Below, in pieces: positions 15,427-24,140 of a stretch of 64,000 nt of DNA. This stretch comes from Providencia sp. R33. Lineage in GTDB: Bacteria; Pseudomonadota; Gammaproteobacteria; Enterobacterales; Enterobacteriaceae. The stretch is taken from the NCBI RefSeq assembly GCF_019343475.1, contig NZ_CP072453.1, positions 4,216,001 to 4,280,000 on the forward strand, written 5' to 3'. A program made the position numbers and the translations under genes. The notes under the pieces were generated by a model. The model saw only the letters and a list, made by a program, of their open reading frames with translations, did not search any database and was not told the origin of the DNA. Each line of letters opens with the position of its first letter. Position 1 is the stretch's first letter.

Positions 15427-17625
15427 ATGGCTGAGCGCTCGTTTGTTCAAGAAGTTCAAAAATTACGACAAGGGCAAGGTGAGGTCTTCAGCGGTGAAGG
15501 TATCCTTGCGGTGACAAAAGCCTTGTTAGAGTCTGGTGTTTCCTATGTTGCAGGATATCAGGGAGCACCCATTTCACATTTAATGGATGTCCTGGCAGAT
15601 GCGCAGGATATTCTGTCTGAATATGGTATTCGTTTTGAAAATAGTGCAAGTGAAGCCACCGCCGCCGCGACGCTAGCCGCTTCTGTTAATTACCCTTTAC
15701 GTGGTGCGGTTACGTTCAAAGCAACAGTTGGGACAAACGTTGCTTCTGATGCCCTTGCAAACTTAGCATCAGGCGGTGTGTTAGGTGGTGCGTTGATTAT
15801 TGTTGGGGAAGATTACGGCGAAGGCTCCTCAATTATGCAGGAACGTAGCCATGCTTTTGCGATGAAATCACAGATGTGGTTACTCGACCCTCGCCCGAAT
15901 TTACCTTCTATTGTTCAAGCCGTTAAAGATGGTTTTGATTTGTCTGAGGCCAGTAATACGCCCGTTATGCTGCAAATGCGCATTCGTTCATGCCACGTTC
16001 ATGGCCAATTTGTGTGTGCGGATAACCAACATCCTAAATTTACAGTTAAAGACGCACTTGAAAACCCAACTCGGGATGTGAGTCGGATTGTGTTACCGCC
16101 TGCGAGCTTTTTACATGAAAAAGAGAAAATTGAAGCGCGTTGGCCAGCCGCTGTTAAATTTATTCAAGAGCGTGAATTAAATGAGTTTTTTTCTGAGGAC
16201 GCTGACGATGTCGGTATCGCGTTACAAGGTGGCTGTTATAACACGCTGATCCGCGCGCTCAACCAAATTGGTTTAGCGGATGTGTTCGGTAATAGCAAAA
16301 TTCCGCTATATGTAATGAATGTGGCTTACCCACTGATTGACGATGAATTTGAACGTTTTTGTCGTAATAAAAAGGCGATTTTAGTGCTGGAAGAAGGGCA
16401 GCCTAATTTTGTTGAGCAGAATGTTGCCAATATTTTGCGTCAGCGGAGTATCGATATCGAATTACACGGTAAAGATATGTTACCGATGGCGGGAGAATAC
16501 AACACTGCTACAGTGCTTGCTGGGTTACGTTCGTTTTTTGAAAGGCACGGCAAAATAGAGCCTCAAGTCAAAGCTGCAGCGAAACAAATCCGTATTCCAA
16601 CAATCAACATTGCCGCTGGACAAGCTGAAGAATCCTTACCTGAATACGTCAATGCTGCTGAGCCAACACTCGATGAAACTGTACATGCGCGCCCACCAGG
16701 GTTTTGTACGGGGTGCCCTGAACGGCCTATTTTTACGGCAATGAAACTGGTTGAGCGTGAGCTTGGCGAACACCATGTCAGCGCCGATATCGGCTGCCAC
16801 TTATTCTCTATTCTTCCACCATTTAATCTCGGTAATACAACGATGGGTTATGGCTTGGGGGGAGCTGGTGCCGCGGCATTAAATGCCAAAGCAGGGAAAC
16901 GCGCAATTTCAGTAATGGGCGATGGTGGTTTTTGGCATAACGGCTTAACCAGTGGTATCGCCAATAGCGTGTTTAACCGTAGCGATAACTTAACCATTGT
17001 TATTGATAACAGTTATACATCAGCAACAGGTGGGCAAGATATTTTGTCATCAACAGCGCTGAATCCAACTCGCAGTACAGGCCATGAAATTGAAAAGGCT
17101 GTCAAAGGGGTCGGTGTGAATTGGGTGAAAACCATCAAGCGTACTTATGATCTAAAAACAATGACTAACACATTGCGTGAAGCGTTGACGACAGATGAAA
17201 AAGGGCCAAAGGTACTGATTGCACAAAGCGAATGTATGTTAAATCTGCAGCGCCGCGAAAAGAAAAAGGTTCGTAGTGATGTAGCCGCAGGAAAACGTGT
17301 TGTGCGTGAGCGCTTTGGTGTTGACCCAGATACTTGTACTGGGGATCATTCTTGTATTCGCCTTTCTGGTTGCCCGTCGTTATCAATAAAACCGAATCCA
17401 GATCCATTAAGAACAGATCCTGTTGCTACGGTGATGGATAGCTGTGTGGGATGCGGTTTATGCGGCGAGGTTTCACACGCGGCTGTTTTATGTCCTTCAT
17501 TTTTTAAAGCCCAAATTATTACTAACCCAAATCGCTGGGACAAACTACGCCATCGTGTTCGCGGTTGGTTTATTGGCTATTTACAGCGTCGTGATGCACG
17601 TCGTCGTGAAGAACTTAGTTTCTAA
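15427..17625 (+). CDS. iorA: Indolepyruvate:ferredoxin oxidoreductase-type alpha subunit (IorA-like)
   Basis: A 732-residue 2-oxoacid:ferredoxin oxidoreductase subunit. It has an N-terminal pyrimidine-binding region (GEGILAVTKALLESGVSYVAGY), a CTGCPERP cysteine motif near residue 433, a TPP-binding motif starting GDGGFWHNG near residue 500, and a C-terminal ferredoxin-like domain with two cysteine clusters (CTGDHSC and CVGCGLC). The family decarboxylates aryl 2-oxoacids with CoA to give aryl(acetyl)-CoA and reduced ferredoxin. Isatinate from the upper operon is itself an aryl 2-oxoacid, so anthraniloyl-CoA formation is a logical role; phenylpyruvate or indolepyruvate are alternatives. ATG 15427 is preferred to an in-frame TTG at 15409 because GAGG lies about 6 nt upstream. 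Confidence 0.85.
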   Translation: MAERSFVQEVQKLRQGQGEVFSGEGILAVTKALLESGVSYVAGYQGAPISHLMDVLADAQDILSEYGIRFENSASEATAAATLAASVNYPLRGAVTFKATVGTNVASDALANLASGGVLGGALIIVGEDYGEGSSIMQERSHAFAMKSQMWLLDPRPNLPSIVQAVKDGFDLSEASNTPVMLQMRIRSCHVHGQFVCADNQHPKFTVKDALENPTRDVSRIVLPPASFLHEKEKIEARWPAAVKFIQERELNEFFSEDADDVGIALQGGCYNTLIRALNQIGLADVFGNSKIPLYVMNVAYPLIDDEFERFCRNKKAILVLEEGQPNFVEQNVANILRQRSIDIELHGKDMLPMAGEYNTATVLAGLRSFFERHGKIEPQVKAAAKQIRIPTINIAAGQAEESLPEYVNAAEPTLDETVHARPPGFCTGCPERPIFTAMKLVERELGEHHVSADIGCHLFSILPPFNLGNTTMGYGLGGAGAAALNAKAGKRAISVMGDGGFWHNGLTSGIANSVFNRSDNLTIVIDNSYTSATGGQDILSSTALNPTRSTGHEIEKAVKGVGVNWVKTIKRTYDLKTMTNTLREALTTDEKGPKVLIAQSECMLNLQRREKKKVRSDVAAGKRVVRERFGVDPDTCTGDHSCIRLSGCPSLSIKPNPDPLRTDPVATVMDSCVGCGLCGEVSHAAVLCPSFFKAQIITNPNRWDKLRHRVRGWFIGYLQRRDARRREELSF

Positions 17626-17635
17626 GGGGGAACGA

Positions 17636-19150
17636 ATGCTTTCATCTCCATCATCAATCACATTACAGCCTATTAAAATCGCCATCTTAGCCATGGGGGG
17701 TGAAGGCGGTGGCGTCCTCGCTGACTGGATTGTCAATTTAGGCGAAGAGAATGGTTATTTCGCACAAACCACCTCCGTTCCGGGAGTTGCTCAGCGTACA
17801 GGTGCAACGATTTATTATGTTGAATTGTTCCCTGGTGCTGATAACCCAGAAACGCCTGCACCTGTTTTGGCATTGATGCCAATGCCAGGCGATGTAGATG
17901 TCGTGCTTGCCTCCGAACTCATGGAGGCGGGTCGCTCCGTTCAACGTGGTTTTGTCACTCCAGAACGTACGACGTTAATTAGCTCCACACACCGTGTTTA
18001 TTCTATTGCTGAAAAATCAGCGATGGGTGACGGGCGTGTTGATAGCCAAGCATTGATTCGCCATGCAGGCCTTGCGGCTCGCCAATTTATTCACTTTGAT
18101 ATGGCTCAAGCGGCGCAAGAAAGCGGTAGCGTGATCAGCGCAGTATTATTCGGTGCTCTATTTGGCTCAGGTGTTTTACCTTTTAGTCGCGTGCAATTTG
18201 AAGAAACCATCGTGCGTGGCGGTGTTGGGGTAAAACCTAGCCTACGCGCTTTTGCGCTCGGAGCTGAAAAAGCCGCGCAACCCGAAGAGGCATACCAAGC
18301 TCAGTCATCTCAAACCGTTTCTTCATCCCCCAAAAATAAACAAATTTCTGCCTTATTAGCGCGTATTAATAATGAATTTTCTCCTCATGTTCATTATTTA
18401 GCGACGGAAGGGGTTCGTCGGTTAATTGATTACCAAGACCCTGCTTATGCCTCGTTGTATTTAGACCGCCTTAACAACCTTTTTGCGCAAGAAGGTGGTC
18501 AAGACGAGCGTTTACAACGTGCACTTGTCCGCCACTTAGCATTATGGATGTCTTATGAAGACACCATTCGCGTGGCTGACCTCAAAATACGTGATAGCCG
18601 ATTCACCCGAGTACGTAATGAAGTTCAAGCGAAAGATAACCAATTATTGGATATCAATGAATTTATGCATCCACGTATTGAAGAGATTTGCGAAACGCTT
18701 CCCAAAAATTTAGGTAATTGGTTGATGAAGCCACATTGGTTTCACAAAGCGCTTCGCAAAATTACGCAACGGGGCCGCACAATTACTACCAGTTCGTTGT
18801 GGGGTTTTTTACAGTTATACGTGCTAGCAGCATGGAGAAGAGGCAGACGCTCAACTTTGCGCTACCAATTAGAAAATCAGCGAATTGAAAAATGGTTAGC
18901 TGCGGTAGTTGATGCCGCACGGACGAACCCTGCTTTGGCGACTGAAATTGCACAATGCCAGCGAGTGGTGAAAGGGTATAGCGATACTCATGCGAGAGGT
19001 TTACGTAATTTTCAGGTTTTGATGGACATCATTACGCAACAAGGCAGCAAATTAGCGCCAATTAGTTTACGAGAACTACGTGAAGCAGCCCTTGCGGATG
19101 AACACGGGAAAGAATTGCAAAAATGTCGCCAACGTTTGGCTATGGATTAA
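17636..19150 (+). CDS. iorB: Indolepyruvate oxidoreductase beta-type subunit with long C-terminal extension (IorB-like)
   Basis: The 504-residue protein begins with a 2-oxoacid oxidoreductase gamma-type domain (about residues 10-210: ILAMGGEGGGVLADWI, SVPGVAQRTGATIYY, GALFGSGVLPFSR). It continues with a long basic, helix-rich C-terminal region (about 230-504) like the DUF6537-type extension of two-subunit aryl-oxoacid oxidoreductases; archaeal-type IorB is only about 200 residues. ATG 17636 follows AAGGGGG and starts 10 bp after iorA; longer in-frame readings would overlap iorA. It would pair with IorA to form the CoA-dependent oxidoreductase. Ferredoxin is probably supplied by the IorA C-terminal domain. 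Confidence 0.83.
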   Translation: MLSSPSSITLQPIKIAILAMGGEGGGVLADWIVNLGEENGYFAQTTSVPGVAQRTGATIYYVELFPGADNPETPAPVLALMPMPGDVDVVLASELMEAGRSVQRGFVTPERTTLISSTHRVYSIAEKSAMGDGRVDSQALIRHAGLAARQFIHFDMAQAAQESGSVISAVLFGALFGSGVLPFSRVQFEETIVRGGVGVKPSLRAFALGAEKAAQPEEAYQAQSSQTVSSSPKNKQISALLARINNEFSPHVHYLATEGVRRLIDYQDPAYASLYLDRLNNLFAQEGGQDERLQRALVRHLALWMSYEDTIRVADLKIRDSRFTRVRNEVQAKDNQLLDINEFMHPRIEEICETLPKNLGNWLMKPHWFHKALRKITQRGRTITTSSLWGFLQLYVLAAWRRGRRSTLRYQLENQRIEKWLAAVVDAARTNPALATEIAQCQRVVKGYSDTHARGLRNFQVLMDIITQQGSKLAPISLRELREAALADEHGKELQKCRQRLAMD

Positions 19151-19160
19151 GGATAACATC

Positions 19161-19583
19161 ATGAGTTTGCTGAAATTTACCAAACCCCACAAGATCCATT
19201 TCTCTGAGTGTGATCCCGCGGGGATCGTGTTCTACCCGCAATATTTCGTGATGTTCAATAACCTCCTTGAGCGTTGGGTCGATACGCTGATCCCCCAAGG
19301 GTTTGCAGGCTACATCCTCGAACAACGTTTTGGGTTACCCACCGTGCACTTGGAGGCAGAGTTTAAAGCCATTAGCCGCATGGGGGATGACGTCATGTTA
19401 GAGCTGGTGGTTGAGCGGATTGGGCGTAAATCACTCACACTGTGCCAACGCTGTGTCAGTGTGGCGGGCGAACTGCGTATGCAAGTGACACAAACTTACG
19501 TCACCACGTCGCTCGTCACGCACCAAGCCATTCCTATTCCAGAGGCCTTACATCAGGCACTCACGGCTCAGCCAGCGGTATAA
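19161..19583 (+). CDS. 4-hydroxybenzoyl-CoA thioesterase-type acyl-CoA thioesterase
   Basis: A 140-residue hot-dog-fold thioesterase with the family signature ECDPAGIVFYPQYF, whose D18 corresponds to the catalytic aspartate of 4-hydroxybenzoyl-CoA thioesterase. It would release a free hydroxylated aromatic acid from its CoA ester. Between the IorAB genes and the monooxygenase/reductase and dioxygenase genes, the expected substrate is 2-amino-5-hydroxybenzoyl-CoA (or gentisyl-CoA). ATG 19161 has AAGGA 8-10 nt upstream. From this gene on, base composition is visibly more GC-rich than in iorAB. Confidence 0.85.
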   Translation: MSLLKFTKPHKIHFSECDPAGIVFYPQYFVMFNNLLERWVDTLIPQGFAGYILEQRFGLPTVHLEAEFKAISRMGDDVMLELVVERIGRKSLTLCQRCVSVAGELRMQVTQTYVTTSLVTHQAIPIPEALHQALTAQPAV

Positions 19584-19599
19584 GCAAAGGGGAATTTTC

Positions 19600-21897
19600 A
19601 TGAATATTGTGTGTATTGGCGGGGGACCCGCTGGGCTGTACTTTGGGTTACTGATGAAGCTGCAAAACCCACAAAACCGCGTGGTGGTGGTTGAGCGTAA
19701 TCGCCCGTTTGATACCTTCGGTTGGGGCGTGGTGTTCTCGGATGCGACACTCAACAATTTGCGCCAAGCTGACCCGGTGTCTGCCCAGACCATTTCCGCC
19801 GAGTTTAGCCATTGGGACGATATCGACATTCACTTTAACGGCGTCTGCAACCGCAGTGGTGGGCACGGCTTTATCGGCATTGGGCGTAAAAAGCTGCTCA
19901 ATATCTTGCAAGACCGCTGCCTTGAGCTGGGGGTGGAGTTGGTGTTTGAAACCCAAGTCACCGACGACCAAGCCATTGCCCGCGAGTACAACGCGGACTT
20001 ACTGATTGCCTCCGACGGCATTAACAGCGCCGTGCGTACCCGCTATGAAACCGTTTTTAAACCCGACATTGACCCGCGTCGTTGCCGCTTTGTTTGGCTA
20101 GGCACCAAAAAGATTTTCGACGCCTTTACCTTCCTGTTTGCCGAAAATGAGCACGGTTGGTTCCAAGTTCACGCTTACCAATTCCAAGAGGGTTTATCGA
20201 CTTTTATCGTCGAAACCACCGAGGAAACGTGGCTCAAAGCCGGCATTGACCAAATGTCCCAAGAAGACGGTATTGCCTACTGTGAAAACCTGTTTGCCCC
20301 GTGGTTGGACGGGGAGAAACTGATTGCCAATGCGGCGCACTTACGTGGCGCGGCGATTTGGATACGTTTCCCGCGGGTGATTTGCGATAACTGGGTGCAT
20401 TGGACACAGCCTTCGGCAGGCAAAGACGTGCCCGTGGTATTGATGGGGGATGCGGCGCACACCGCCCACTTCTCCATTGGTTCAGGCACCAAGCTGGCGT
20501 TGGAAGATGCGATTGAGCTGTGTGAAAGCTTAAACACCACAGGCGGCGATTTGCGCAAAGGGCTCGAACATTACCAAGCGGTGCGCAGTGTGGAAGTGCT
20601 GAAAATTCAAAATGCGGCACGTAACTCAACCGAATGGTTTGAAAATGTCAGCCGCTATGAAAATTTAGCGCCTGAGCAGTTTGCTTATTCATTACTCACG
20701 CGTTCTCAGCGCATTTCCCATGAAAATCTACGGGTTCGCGATACGGCGTGGTTGGATAACTACGAGCAGTGGTTTGCCGCACAAGCGGGGGCGCCGAGCA
20801 AGGTACCACCGATGCTGACGCCGTTTAACGTGCGAAATATCACCTTGAATAACCGTGTGGTGGCCTCGCCGACACTGTTATACAGCGCCACTGACGGCGT
20901 GGTGGGGGATTTTCACACGGTACACTTGGGTAGCCGTGCCTTGGGTGGCGTCGGGCTTGTGATGACCGAAATGACCGCCATTGCCCCAGATGCGCGTGCA
21001 ACATTAGGTTGCCCAGGCATTTGGAATGATGAACAGATGGCGGCGTGGCAGCGTGTAACGCAGTTTGTCCACCAAAACAGTGCCGCCAAAATCGGCATTC
21101 AATTGGGGCATGCAGGGCGCCGTGGTTCAACCCAGCGGGGGTGGGAGCAGGAAAACCACCCGTTACCGAGTGGGAATTGGCCGCTTGTCTCGGCCTCCGC
21201 GTTAGCGTATTTACCGAACGTGTCGCAAATGCCAGCGGCTTTAACGGAAGCGCAAATGGCGACCGTGATTGACCAATTTGTGGCGGCGGCAAAACGGGCT
21301 GACAGAGCAGGCTTTGATTGGCTAGAGCTGCAAGCGGGTCACGGCTATTTATTGTCGAGCTTCTTATCGCCGCTCACCAATGTGCGCACCGATAACTTTG
21401 GCGGTAGCCTTGAAAACCGCCTGCGTTTTCCGCTGGCCGTCATTCAGGCGGTACGCCAAGTATGGTCAAAACCGTTGGCGGTGCGTATCTCCACCACCGA
21501 TTGGGTGGAGGGGGGCACCACGGTGGATGAAGCGGTGTTGATGGCCGAGGCGATGAAACAAGCAGGGGCAGACCTGATTGATTGTTCCTCTGGGGAAGTC
21601 TCCTCTGAGCAAAAACCGGTGTACGGGCGCATGTTCCAAACGCCAATGGCTGACCGCGTGCGCAATGAAGCGGGTATCCCCGTTATCGCCGTGGGGGCCA
21701 TCACCGATGCGGACCAAGTGAACAGCATTATTGCCGCGGGGCGTGCGGACTTGTGCGCCTTATCGCGTCCATTACTCGCTGACCCTGCGTGGCTGTTGCA
21801 CGAGTGTGCCCGCCATGGCTGGGACGTGACATGGCCTGCGCCATATGAATATGGGCGTCAACAACTGTTACAGCAAGTCAAATCCAACGGGCGCTAG
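19600..21897 (+). CDS. Bifunctional FAD monooxygenase/old-yellow-enzyme fusion, 2-aminobenzoyl-CoA or salicylyl-CoA 5-hydroxylase type
   Basis: This 765-residue fusion has an N-terminal aromatic hydroxylase domain (FAD motif CIGGGPAGLYFG, residues 4-15; GDAAHTAHFSIGSGTK near residue 285) and a C-terminal OYE-like FMN domain from about residue 407 (PFNVRNITLNNRVV, then GIQLGHAGRRGS). The architecture and length match 2-aminobenzoyl-CoA monooxygenase/reductase of Azoarcus and the bifunctional salicylyl-CoA 5-hydroxylase annotations. It would hydroxylate anthraniloyl-CoA at C5. The Azoarcus enzyme also reduces the ring; if that happened here the aromatic dioxygenase downstream would have no substrate, so hydroxylation without net ring reduction is inferred. 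The start follows AGGGGAATTTTC, 17 bp after the thioesterase. Confidence 0.87.
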   Translation: MNIVCIGGGPAGLYFGLLMKLQNPQNRVVVVERNRPFDTFGWGVVFSDATLNNLRQADPVSAQTISAEFSHWDDIDIHFNGVCNRSGGHGFIGIGRKKLLNILQDRCLELGVELVFETQVTDDQAIAREYNADLLIASDGINSAVRTRYETVFKPDIDPRRCRFVWLGTKKIFDAFTFLFAENEHGWFQVHAYQFQEGLSTFIVETTEETWLKAGIDQMSQEDGIAYCENLFAPWLDGEKLIANAAHLRGAAIWIRFPRVICDNWVHWTQPSAGKDVPVVLMGDAAHTAHFSIGSGTKLALEDAIELCESLNTTGGDLRKGLEHYQAVRSVEVLKIQNAARNSTEWFENVSRYENLAPEQFAYSLLTRSQRISHENLRVRDTAWLDNYEQWFAAQAGAPSKVPPMLTPFNVRNITLNNRVVASPTLLYSATDGVVGDFHTVHLGSRALGGVGLVMTEMTAIAPDARATLGCPGIWNDEQMAAWQRVTQFVHQNSAAKIGIQLGHAGRRGSTQRGWEQENHPLPSGNWPLVSASALAYLPNVSQMPAALTEAQMATVIDQFVAAAKRADRAGFDWLELQAGHGYLLSSFLSPLTNVRTDNFGGSLENRLRFPLAVIQAVRQVWSKPLAVRISTTDWVEGGTTVDEAVLMAEAMKQAGADLIDCSSGEVSSEQKPVYGRMFQTPMADRVRNEAGIPVIAVGAITDADQVNSIIAAGRADLCALSRPLLADPAWLLHECARHGWDVTWPAPYEYGRQQLLQQVKSNGR

Positions 21898-21925
21898 TCG
21901 CCCTGTGAATGAGGAGAACGAGCCG

Positions 21926-23053
21926 ATGAACCTGAAATCCCATGACCAATACCGCGAAAGTATTGCAGGTCGCGCGGATGTGGCAGACACCCCTGAGCTT
22001 GTGGCGTATTACCAAGAGCTCGCGGATTTGAAAACCGGGGCGCTGTGGACGGTAGCCAACAAGATTGAGCCGTGGCAGCCGCAGTCGTCTTCGGTGCCAG
22101 TGTTATGGCGCTACCGTGACTTGCGTGAACACGTACTACGTTCGGTCGAGCTGGTCACCCCCGAAAAAGCGGGGCGCCGTGTGGTGTATCTCAATAACCC
22201 CGGTCGCCAAGACGTGGCGGCGGCCGTGGGTTGGCTGTACTCGGGCTTGCAAGTGATGCACCCGGGGGAAGCCGCCTCCGCCCATGCGCACTCATCGTCA
22301 GCCCTGCGTTTTATTATGGAAGGGCGTGGGGCCTACACCATCGTGGAAGGGCAAAAAATGATGCTCGAAGCGAATGATTTTGTGTTAACCCCGAATGGTA
22401 CGTGGCATGAGCACGGTGTGGCAGAAGATGGCTTACCGTGCATTTGGCAGGATGGGTTAGATATCCCGTTGGTCAATGCGCTGGAAGCGGGGTTCTACAA
22501 AGTCCACCCCGACTTACACCAAGCCCACACTCGCCCCATTGATTACCCTGTTGGGATGTGGGGCGGCACGGCGCTGCGCCCGCACGATATCGGTTGGGAT
22601 AAACCCTATTCGCCGCTGTTTAAATACCAGTGGGGGCCAACGTATGAGGCACTGTGCCGCGCTGCAAAGGTGGCCGATGGCTCGGTGTTTGATGATGTGC
22701 TGATGCACTACACCAACCCAATCACTGGCGGGCACGTGATGCCCACTATCGGCGCGAGCATGCAATTGCTACGTCCGGGGTTTGTGGGCAAAGCCCATCG
22801 TCACACAGGCAGCTTTATTTACCAAGTGGCAAAAGGCCACGGGTATTCGATTATCAACGGGCAACGTTTTGATTGGCAAGAGCGCGACATTTTCTGTGTG
22901 CCATCGTGGATGTTCCATGAGCACGTGAACACATCGCAAACGGACGATGCGTGCTTGTTCTGCTTTAACGACTTACCGGTGATGCAGTCACTGGGGCTGT
23001 ATTACGAAGAGGCCTTGGTGGACAACGACGGGCACCAAACCGTGACCAGCTAG
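21926..23053 (+). CDS. Gentisate 1,2-dioxygenase-like ring-cleaving cupin dioxygenase
   Basis: A 375-residue bicupin. Iron-ligand candidates H120 and H122 (AHAHSS) and H161/H163 (WHEHG) match the H119/H121/H160 pattern of gentisate dioxygenases; the second cupin (about residues 270-345) also keeps HRH and HEH motifs. The family cleaves the bond between the carboxyl-bearing carbon and the ortho-substituted carbon of 2,5-dihydroxybenzoate or close analogues. In this pathway 5-hydroxyanthranilate is the likelier substrate, which would give maleamylpyruvate, an amide. ATG 21926 follows GAGGAGAACGAGCC; longer in-frame readings overlap the upstream gene. Ordinary gentisate cannot be ruled out from sequence. 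Confidence 0.83.
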   Translation: MNLKSHDQYRESIAGRADVADTPELVAYYQELADLKTGALWTVANKIEPWQPQSSSVPVLWRYRDLREHVLRSVELVTPEKAGRRVVYLNNPGRQDVAAAVGWLYSGLQVMHPGEAASAHAHSSSALRFIMEGRGAYTIVEGQKMMLEANDFVLTPNGTWHEHGVAEDGLPCIWQDGLDIPLVNALEAGFYKVHPDLHQAHTRPIDYPVGMWGGTALRPHDIGWDKPYSPLFKYQWGPTYEALCRAAKVADGSVFDDVLMHYTNPITGGHVMPTIGASMQLLRPGFVGKAHRHTGSFIYQVAKGHGYSIINGQRFDWQERDIFCVPSWMFHEHVNTSQTDDACLFCFNDLPVMQSLGLYYEEALVDNDGHQTVTS

Positions 23054-23213
23054 AAGATGAAATCAGGGTGCAAGAGGCGTGCCAGACACCCTCGATAACC
23101 TTGCTCTACCGAATTGATTTTATGTGTTTATTTGACTTTTTATTGATTTCGATTAACCGATTTTACGTGAAACAGGCTGACAGCGAGACGCTGCGAGCCG
23201 AGGAGAAAACACC

Positions 23214-24125
23214 ATGCGCTTGATTACTTACCGTTCTGATGTGACCGCCGCTGCCCGTTTGGGCGCCATTGTTGACCACCAAGTGGTGGACTTGGCTCGT
23301 CTTGCCGAAGAGCAGGGGCAATACCTGCCAGACAATATGTTGGATTTCATCGATTTAGGGCCACAAGGGGTGCGCGCGGGGACTGAACTGCTCAATGGCT
23401 ACGACGGGCAATTTCCCGCAGGGACTGCATGGCCAGTACAAAATGTGAAAATCTTGGCGCCAATTCCGCGCCCGCGTAAAAACATCTTTGGTATTGGGTT
23501 GAACTACGTTGAACACGTGGCGGAATCGAGCCGCACCTTGGACACGTCTAAAGAGCTGCCGAAAGAGCCCGTTATTTTCTCTAAACCACCGACCACGGTG
23601 ATTGGCCCAGGGGATGCGATTGAACATAATGCCCAAATTACCCAGCAGTTGGATTGGGAAGTGGAACTGGCGGTGATTATGGGCACGCGTGCTAAAGGGG
23701 TGGCGGCGAAAGACGCGTTAAATTACGTCTTTGGCTACAGTTTGATGATTGACATGAGTGCCCGTGACTGCCGTCGTGCGGGGCAATGGATTTACTCCAA
23801 AGGGCAAGATACCTATGCGCCGTTTGGCCCGTGCATTGTTACCGCGGATGAAATTCCCGACCCGCACACGTTGGATTTAAGCTTGAAGGTCAACGGGGTT
23901 ACCAAGCAATCGTCCAACACCCGCCACATGCTGTTTAACGTCAATGTGTTGATTGAAGACATCAGCAAAGGTATCACCCTTGAGCCGGGGGATATCATTG
24001 CCACGGGGACGCCAGAAGGGGTCGGTGCTGGGCGTTCACCACAAGAGTGGGTGTGGCCGGGGGATGTGATTGAGGCATACGTGCAAGGCATTGGTGAACT
24101 GCGTCACCCCGTGGTTGCAGTGTAA
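23214..24125 (+). CDS. Fumarylacetoacetate hydrolase-family enzyme, probable maleyl(maleamyl)pyruvate hydrolase
   Basis: A 303-residue FAH-superfamily protein with an N-terminal small domain and a C-terminal catalytic domain (GIGLNYVEHVAES, FSKPPTTVIGPGD, LDWEVELAVIMG, TGTPEGVGAG). The family hydrolyses C-C bonds of diketo acids using a divalent metal bound by Glu/Asp residues. No maleylpyruvate isomerase gene is present, whereas a maleate isomerase is. That pattern fits direct hydrolysis of the cis compound to pyruvate plus maleate or maleamate, rather than the fumarylpyruvate route. The gene is 160 bp after the dioxygenase, a gap in which neither a terminator nor an ORF was seen; the start follows GAGGAGAAAACACC. 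Confidence 0.82.
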   Translation: MRLITYRSDVTAAARLGAIVDHQVVDLARLAEEQGQYLPDNMLDFIDLGPQGVRAGTELLNGYDGQFPAGTAWPVQNVKILAPIPRPRKNIFGIGLNYVEHVAESSRTLDTSKELPKEPVIFSKPPTTVIGPGDAIEHNAQITQQLDWEVELAVIMGTRAKGVAAKDALNYVFGYSLMIDMSARDCRRAGQWIYSKGQDTYAPFGPCIVTADEIPDPHTLDLSLKVNGVTKQSSNTRHMLFNVNVLIEDISKGITLEPGDIIATGTPEGVGAGRSPQEWVWPGDVIEAYVQGIGELRHPVVAV

Positions 24126-24140
24126 ACAAGGAGCAAGGCC

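Noticed and set aside
15427..17625. iorA as evidence for arylpyruvate (tryptophan or phenylalanine) fermentation
   Set aside because: Possible for the family, but no aminotransferase or acyl-CoA synthetase is nearby, whereas isatinate-forming and aminobenzoyl-CoA-using genes flank it.
23054..23213. 160-bp gap inside the lower pathway, checked for a promoter, terminator or maleylpyruvate isomerase remnant
   Set aside because: No hairpin terminator, XylS-type half-site pair or coding frame was found; it is best read as an untranslated spacer within one operon.
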